A stretch of DNA of 64,000 bases, from assembly GCF_900111315.1 (NCBI RefSeq), contig NZ_FOGU01000004.1, forward strand, positions 1 to 64,000. The letters run 5' to 3'. This document shows positions 60,579-64,000 of this stretch, piece after piece. The translations under genes were made by a program, and so were the position numbers. This DNA is from Tranquillimonas rosea. GTDB taxonomy: Bacteria > Pseudomonadota > Alphaproteobacteria > Rhodobacterales > Rhodobacteraceae. Each line of letters begins with the position of its first letter. Position 1 is the stretch's first letter. The notes beneath the pieces were generated by a model. It did not search any database, had not been told where the DNA came from, and was given only the letters and a program-made list of their open reading frames with translations.

Positions 60579-61307
60579 ATGACCACACTCCATCGGGGAT
60601 GGGGTGATCCGGGCGTACGCCGGCTCGCCATCCTGTCCCTTTTCACGCTGTCGGCGCTCCTGCTGAGCGCCGGGCACGCCTTGGCCCACAACGTCACCGA
60701 AGGTGACGCGGGCTACATCCAGGAGATCTGGGGGGTGAACATCATCCCCTTCATGTATCTCGGCGCCAAGCACATGGTGACCGGATACGACCACATCCTG
60801 TTCCTGCTCGGCGTCGTGTTCTTCCTCTACAAGATGAAGGACGTCGGCATCTACGTGAGCCTCTTCGCCATCGGGCACTCGACCACGATGCTGCTCGGCG
60901 TCTGGTTCGGCTGGGGCATCAATGCCTACGTCATCGACGCCATCATCGGCCTCTCGGTCGTCTACAAGGCGCTCGACAACCTCGGCGCCTACCAGCGCTG
61001 GTTCGGGGTCCAGCCCAACACCAAGGCCGCCACGCTGATCTTCGGCTTCTTCCACGGCACGGGCCTGGCCACCAAGATCCTCGACTACGACATCGCCTCG
61101 GACGGGCTCCTGCCCAACCTGCTGGCGTTCAACGTCGGCGTCGAGCTGGGCCAGCTCATGGCGCTTGCCGTGATCCTCATCGTCATGGGCTTCTGGCGGA
61201 AGTCCCCGAACTTCTTCCGCCAAGCCTACACCGCCAACGTCATCATGATGTCCATGGGCTTCATCCTCATGGGCTACCAGATCACCGGCCTCTTCGCGGC
61301 CGCGTAA
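60579..61307 (+). CDS. HupE/UreJ-family membrane protein
   Basis: The 242-residue protein has a signal-like N-terminus (LAILSLFTLSALLLSAGHALA) and about six membrane helices with the family motifs HMVTGYDHILFLLGV, AIGHSTTMLLG, FFHGTGLATKI and FNVGVELGQLMAL. HupE/UreJ proteins are permeases associated with nickel or cobalt delivery. With a nickel sensor, exporter and His-rich protein alongside, transport of these ions is the likely role. Direction of transport cannot be told. Confidence 0.85.
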   Translation: MTTLHRGWGDPGVRRLAILSLFTLSALLLSAGHALAHNVTEGDAGYIQEIWGVNIIPFMYLGAKHMVTGYDHILFLLGVVFFLYKMKDVGIYVSLFAIGHSTTMLLGVWFGWGINAYVIDAIIGLSVVYKALDNLGAYQRWFGVQPNTKAATLIFGFFHGTGLATKILDYDIASDGLLPNLLAFNVGVELGQLMALAVILIVMGFWRKSPNFFRQAYTANVIMMSMGFILMGYQITGLFAAA

Positions 61308-61323
61308 AGGGAGATATCCACCC

Positions 61324-61947
61324 ATGTTCAACGCACAGAAACCCAGCCTCGACGAACTGCCGAGCTCGGCCCAGCTGATCCGCTCCACAATCATCGCCGG
61401 GGTGTCCGCCGTGGCGATCCTCGTCACCGTGGTCCTGCCGGCCGAATACGGCATCGACCCGACCCGGATCGGCGGCGTGCTCGGCCTGACCGAGATGGGC
61501 GAGCTCAAGACCCAGCTCGCCGAGGAGGCCGAGGCCGACCGGCAGATGGACCAGGCGGCCGGCGAGCAATCGAGCCTCCTGAACGACGTCTTCGGTCTCT
61601 TCGTGGGCGCCGCGCACGCGCAGGACGCCGAAACCTGGCGCGACGAGACCACGTTCACGCTCGAGCCCGGCGACACCGCCGAGTGGAAGCTCGTGATGGA
61701 GGAAGGCCAGACCGCCCAATACCGCATGCTGGTCGATGGGGGCCGGGTGAACTTCGACCTGCACGGCCACGGAGGCGGTGAGTCAGTGACCTACGAGAAG
61801 GGCCGCGGCTCCGCCGGTGACGAAGGCGAAATTGTCGCCGAGTTCGATGGCGAGCATGGCTGGTTCTGGCGTAACCGCGACGATGCGGCGTCCACCGTGA
61901 CCATCCAGGTTCGCGGCGAATACGCCGAGTTCAAGGACGCGAGCTGA
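61324..61947 (+). CDS. Membrane-anchored periplasmic protein of the HupE locus
   Basis: The 207-residue protein has one membrane anchor (STIIAGVSAVAILVTVVLPA) and a short coiled part. A second hydrophobic stretch ending AAHAQDAE resembles a cleavage site. The C-terminal domain of beta character contains WKLVMEEGQTAQYRM and NFDLHGHGGGES. It follows the HupE-like gene by 16 bases. Databases call such proteins transmembrane anchor protein, I believe; the biochemical role is unknown, and the HGHGGG segment could bind metal. Confidence 0.72.
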   Translation: MFNAQKPSLDELPSSAQLIRSTIIAGVSAVAILVTVVLPAEYGIDPTRIGGVLGLTEMGELKTQLAEEAEADRQMDQAAGEQSSLLNDVFGLFVGAAHAQDAETWRDETTFTLEPGDTAEWKLVMEEGQTAQYRMLVDGGRVNFDLHGHGGGESVTYEKGRGSAGDEGEIVAEFDGEHGWFWRNRDDAASTVTIQVRGEYAEFKDAS

Positions 61948-62405
61948 CAACAAGAGCTGCCATTGCTTGGCGCAGTGGCAGTTCAACACCGTCCCTGCCG
62001 AGGGTCTTCACGGCCGCAGTGAAGATTGAGCACGCGCAGCGAATGGCAGGAAGGTCCGCATCGGTGGCGCTGCGCCGAGGCGCAGCGAATGCTGGGTTTA
62101 GTTTCCCCGGTCTGGCGCAGCTTTTGAACGACCGCTTCCGTGATCTTCGCAGCGGCGCAGAACCCCGGTTGCTGCAGCTGCGAGCTTCTCCATCGTCATG
62201 CTGCAATTGAATTGTTCGGCCGACGAATGACCGGAAAGTCCGCGGAGCTGACCTCCGCAAGCAAGACGATGCCGCGCCTCCGACAGCCGCTTCCGGGACG
62301 CTGCGCCGCCGCGACGGCAGGTGGCGGGAAGGTCCGGTACCGGCCGAGAGCGTCGATGCGCCCTTGGGCGGGAAGGGTGGGACGAAGGCTTACTGCCGGT
62401 CAGTA
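61948..62405. other. Intergenic region with repeats between the nickel module and integrase
   Basis: These 458 bases hold no supported gene. A short hairpin (CTGCCA/TGGCAG) follows the last nickel gene at about 61957 without a T-run. GCGCAGCGAATG occurs twice, near 62033 and again (as GGCGCAGCGAATG) near 62079. The whole stretch is rich in GCAGCG motifs, like 36196-36526. Confidence 0.45.
62015..62049 (-). repeat. Dispersed intergenic repeat, copy 2 (inverted)
   Basis: CGCAGTGAAG to CAGCGAATGGCAG is the reverse complement of the repeat at 36428-36462, with 30 of 35 bases equal by eye. It lies between the nickel module and the integrase. Confidence 0.6.
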
Positions 62406-63968
62406 CTATTCCAGAACATCGAAATCTCCTCGCGCTTGGTCGCGCTTTTCCGCAAGTCCGCCAAAACAAATCTCGTTTTCCTCTTCGGTGAACACCTGAT
62501 CGGAGCTAAGCGCCTCCATGATTTCGCTGCTGCGGGATTGGGACATCTTGGCGTAGTGCTTTTCCGTGATCTGCTCGTCCGAATGACCAAGGTTCATCGA
62601 CCACGCCTTGCGCTGCTCGTGCGATCGGCACATCCGGGCGCCCAGCGCTTTCAGCGTGTGTCGAACTGAATGCGGCGTGTAAGCTTTGCCAATGCGCTCG
62701 GACGCTTTGGCAAAGGCGTCCTGCAGAGGTTTGCTCGACGCCAAGGGCTCTACGGGAGGAGCATCCGGATCTCGTGCTGCGACGTTTTTTCCGTCCGGAA
62801 ACAGGGCGTCCCGGGGCTGGAACCCGAGGGCTTTCAGCTCTTGGACCCAGCTCAGGAAGACGCCTTGAAACTGCTCCGTCCGTGGAAACCAATTCGCACG
62901 ATAGGTCTTGCCGTTCTTTGCAGGAACGTCCCGCGCATCTTGCTCGACCGATAGCCCCTCGAAGTCCACATGGTCGAAGCGGAGCGCGGAAAGGGCCGAC
63001 GCCCGGAAGCCCGAGACGAAAGCGAAAGCCACCATCGCACGATCCCTGCGCTGAATAACGGTCTTCTGGGGCATCAATTCGACCATGCACCACGCCTCGT
63101 CCATCGAGGGGTACTGTTTGTGTCGTTCCTTGGTCTGCGGGGCCGCAGCACAGCGCGGCAACACGAAGTAGTCCGGGATGCTGGAACTTAGACGGCGATA
63201 GCCTTCCTGCCCGCGGAGCCATTCGAAGAACGCCCTGAGATGCGAGACCCGGTGACGCACCGTTGAATTGCTTAGGCCGCCATGCTCCTTCGGCTGAGCC
63301 AACAAGCCAACCAGGTGATCACGATATTTACCGGCGAGTCTGGGCGTCATCTTGCTGAAGGTCATGCCGTCCAGAAACGCCTCGAAATCCCGGATACTGA
63401 CCAGATGGGCCTGGACGGTTTTCGGGCTGTACCGCCCCGCATAGGCTTGCCACTCGTGGATTGGCCGATCGTTTGTGGTGAAACATTCCGCGCCTTGAGA
63501 TCCCGCATCCTTCCCAACACCAGTCGGGGGCGTCCCTTCACTTTCGTCTATGAGCGCCAGCGGCGTGTTGGTATCGAGGCATGCCTGAACCTTGTCACAC
63601 TCCGTCACACCCAGTAACTTGTGCACGGTTGCACTGCAGTCGCAGCACGTCGCATGAGCGAGCGTGGCATTTCCTTCCCGCGGCTGGAACGAAAGGGTGC
63701 TGAGTTCCGGGAACGCAGCATTCCCGCATGCAATACACTTGAACTCGCCAAGCCGCAGATTGCGGCGGCTACGCGCAGCTCGATCAGCATGGAAACGCCG
63801 GAGCTCGGCGCCCCGAAAGAGTTGCGGCAACGACCCGTCAGAGGGCCGCAGGCCGGAGCCCACCCAGTTCGAAACCGTGTTCCGTGACACGCTGAACAGC
63901 GCCTGCACCTCGGCGACCGTATAGACCATCGCGTCGTGCGGCCGGATATTGCGGTACGATCGGCTCAT
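62406..63968 (-). CDS. Tyrosine recombinase with N-terminal HTH and Cys-rich domain
   Basis: The 520-residue protein has three parts. Residues 1-70 hold a MerR/excisionase-like helix-turn-helix (TVAEVQALFSVSRNTVSNWV). Residues about 70-130 carry two cysteine pairs (KCIACGN and CCDCS) that look like a zinc ribbon. From about 175 come a SAM-like core-binding domain and the catalytic domain, with the first arginine in SGFRASALSALR, HSVRHTLKALG, LGHSDEQITEKHY and its tyrosine. The active-site Arg-His-Arg-His-Tyr set appears complete. It probably moves the island or a related element. Its ATG overlaps the upstream gene's stop as ATGA. Confidence 0.88.
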   Translation of the reverse strand: MSRSYRNIRPHDAMVYTVAEVQALFSVSRNTVSNWVGSGLRPSDGSLPQLFRGAELRRFHADRAARSRRNLRLGEFKCIACGNAAFPELSTLSFQPREGNATLAHATCCDCSATVHKLLGVTECDKVQACLDTNTPLALIDESEGTPPTGVGKDAGSQGAECFTTNDRPIHEWQAYAGRYSPKTVQAHLVSIRDFEAFLDGMTFSKMTPRLAGKYRDHLVGLLAQPKEHGGLSNSTVRHRVSHLRAFFEWLRGQEGYRRLSSSIPDYFVLPRCAAAPQTKERHKQYPSMDEAWCMVELMPQKTVIQRRDRAMVAFAFVSGFRASALSALRFDHVDFEGLSVEQDARDVPAKNGKTYRANWFPRTEQFQGVFLSWVQELKALGFQPRDALFPDGKNVAARDPDAPPVEPLASSKPLQDAFAKASERIGKAYTPHSVRHTLKALGARMCRSHEQRKAWSMNLGHSDEQITEKHYAKMSQSRSSEIMEALSSDQVFTEEENEICFGGLAEKRDQARGDFDVLE

Positions 63969-64000
63969 TGCTGCCCCCGTCCCTTGGAGGGCGTCCCGCT
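63965..64000 (-). CDS. 3' end of an upstream gene coupled to the integrase
   Basis: Read on the minus strand from the window edge, 11 codons (SGTPSKGRGQQ) run to a TGA whose first bases overlap the integrase ATG as ATGA. Coupling of this kind suggests a real gene, perhaps another recombinase in the same operon. Only the end is visible, so the product is unknown. Confidence 0.35.
   Translation of the reverse strand, partial: SGTPSKGRGQQ

Overview
The window looks like an accessory region of a GC-rich alphaproteobacterium of the Rhodobacterales (Roseobacter/Paracoccus type). This rests on gene content: a NarK1-NarK2 fusion with a NarR-type regulator, NnrS/NnrU, an alphaproteobacterial merRTPFA order, and many small lineage-typical proteins. 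No database search was run, so the taxonomic placement and all family names come from motif and context recognition.

Layout. (1) 1-5.7 kb: the start of a BCCT transporter, a 57-residue small protein with its own terminator, and a two-gene heterodimeric ABC exporter. (2) 5.8-7.6 kb: a decayed IS3-family remnant interrupted by a complete IS407-group element. (3) 7.7-21.2 kb, all on the minus strand: narK-narG-narH-narJ-narI, then a parvulin-type isomerase, a hemerythrin-like protein, a beta-carbonic anhydrase, moeA and a DUF2478 protein. This amounts to a nitrate-respiration operon with its own cofactor and accessory tail. (4) 21.2-27.1 kb: a divergent control region with two FNR/NarR-type boxes, narR, nnrU, nnrS, a truncated haemoglobin, an NsrR-like regulator beside a 23-bp palindrome, two small genes with apparent frameshifts and two Rnk/GreA-type proteins. 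This is an N-oxide respiration and nitric-oxide defence block. (5) 27.2-30.7 kb: a scrapyard with an ISL3 remnant, an intact IS21-type element and a broken CBS-domain gene. (6) 30.9-36.2 kb: a PACE efflux pump overlapping a 5-formyl-THF cyclo-ligase-type gene, a TauE/SafE exporter, a DapA-family protein, two LysE-type exporters and an ArgP-like regulator.

(7) 36.4-40.7 kb: the mer operon (merR divergent from merT-P-F-A, with a 19-bp-spacer MerR promoter), a YnfA-type protein and two gene remnants. (8) 40.7-58.2 kb: a large copper and periplasmic-redox island. One minus-strand operon holds cytochrome c, a secreted Cys/His protein, a cupredoxin, a multicopper oxidase, a second cytochrome c, a DsbA-like protein and an L,D-transpeptidase. 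Opposite it runs DUF2933, a lipoprotein, a ScsC-like DsbA and ScsB. A two-component system, an EF-hand protein, DUF302, TVP38 and APC-type membrane proteins and a Cu(I) P1B-ATPase follow, ending in a truncated CDF gene. (9) 58.5-61.9 kb: a probable nickel module with a His-tailed MFS exporter (NreB/NrsD-like), a CsoR/RcnR-family sensor with an InrS-like ligand set, a G-tract operator, a His-rich secreted protein, a HupE/UreJ permease and a membrane-anchor protein. (10) 62.4-64 kb: a tyrosine recombinase with an N-terminal HTH and Cys-rich domain, coupled to a gene that leaves the window.

The genes work together as three metal-defence modules (Hg, Cu, Ni/Co) and one denitrification module. They are stitched together by insertion sequences and truncated genes, and bounded on the right by an integrase, as expected of a genomic island or large plasmid.
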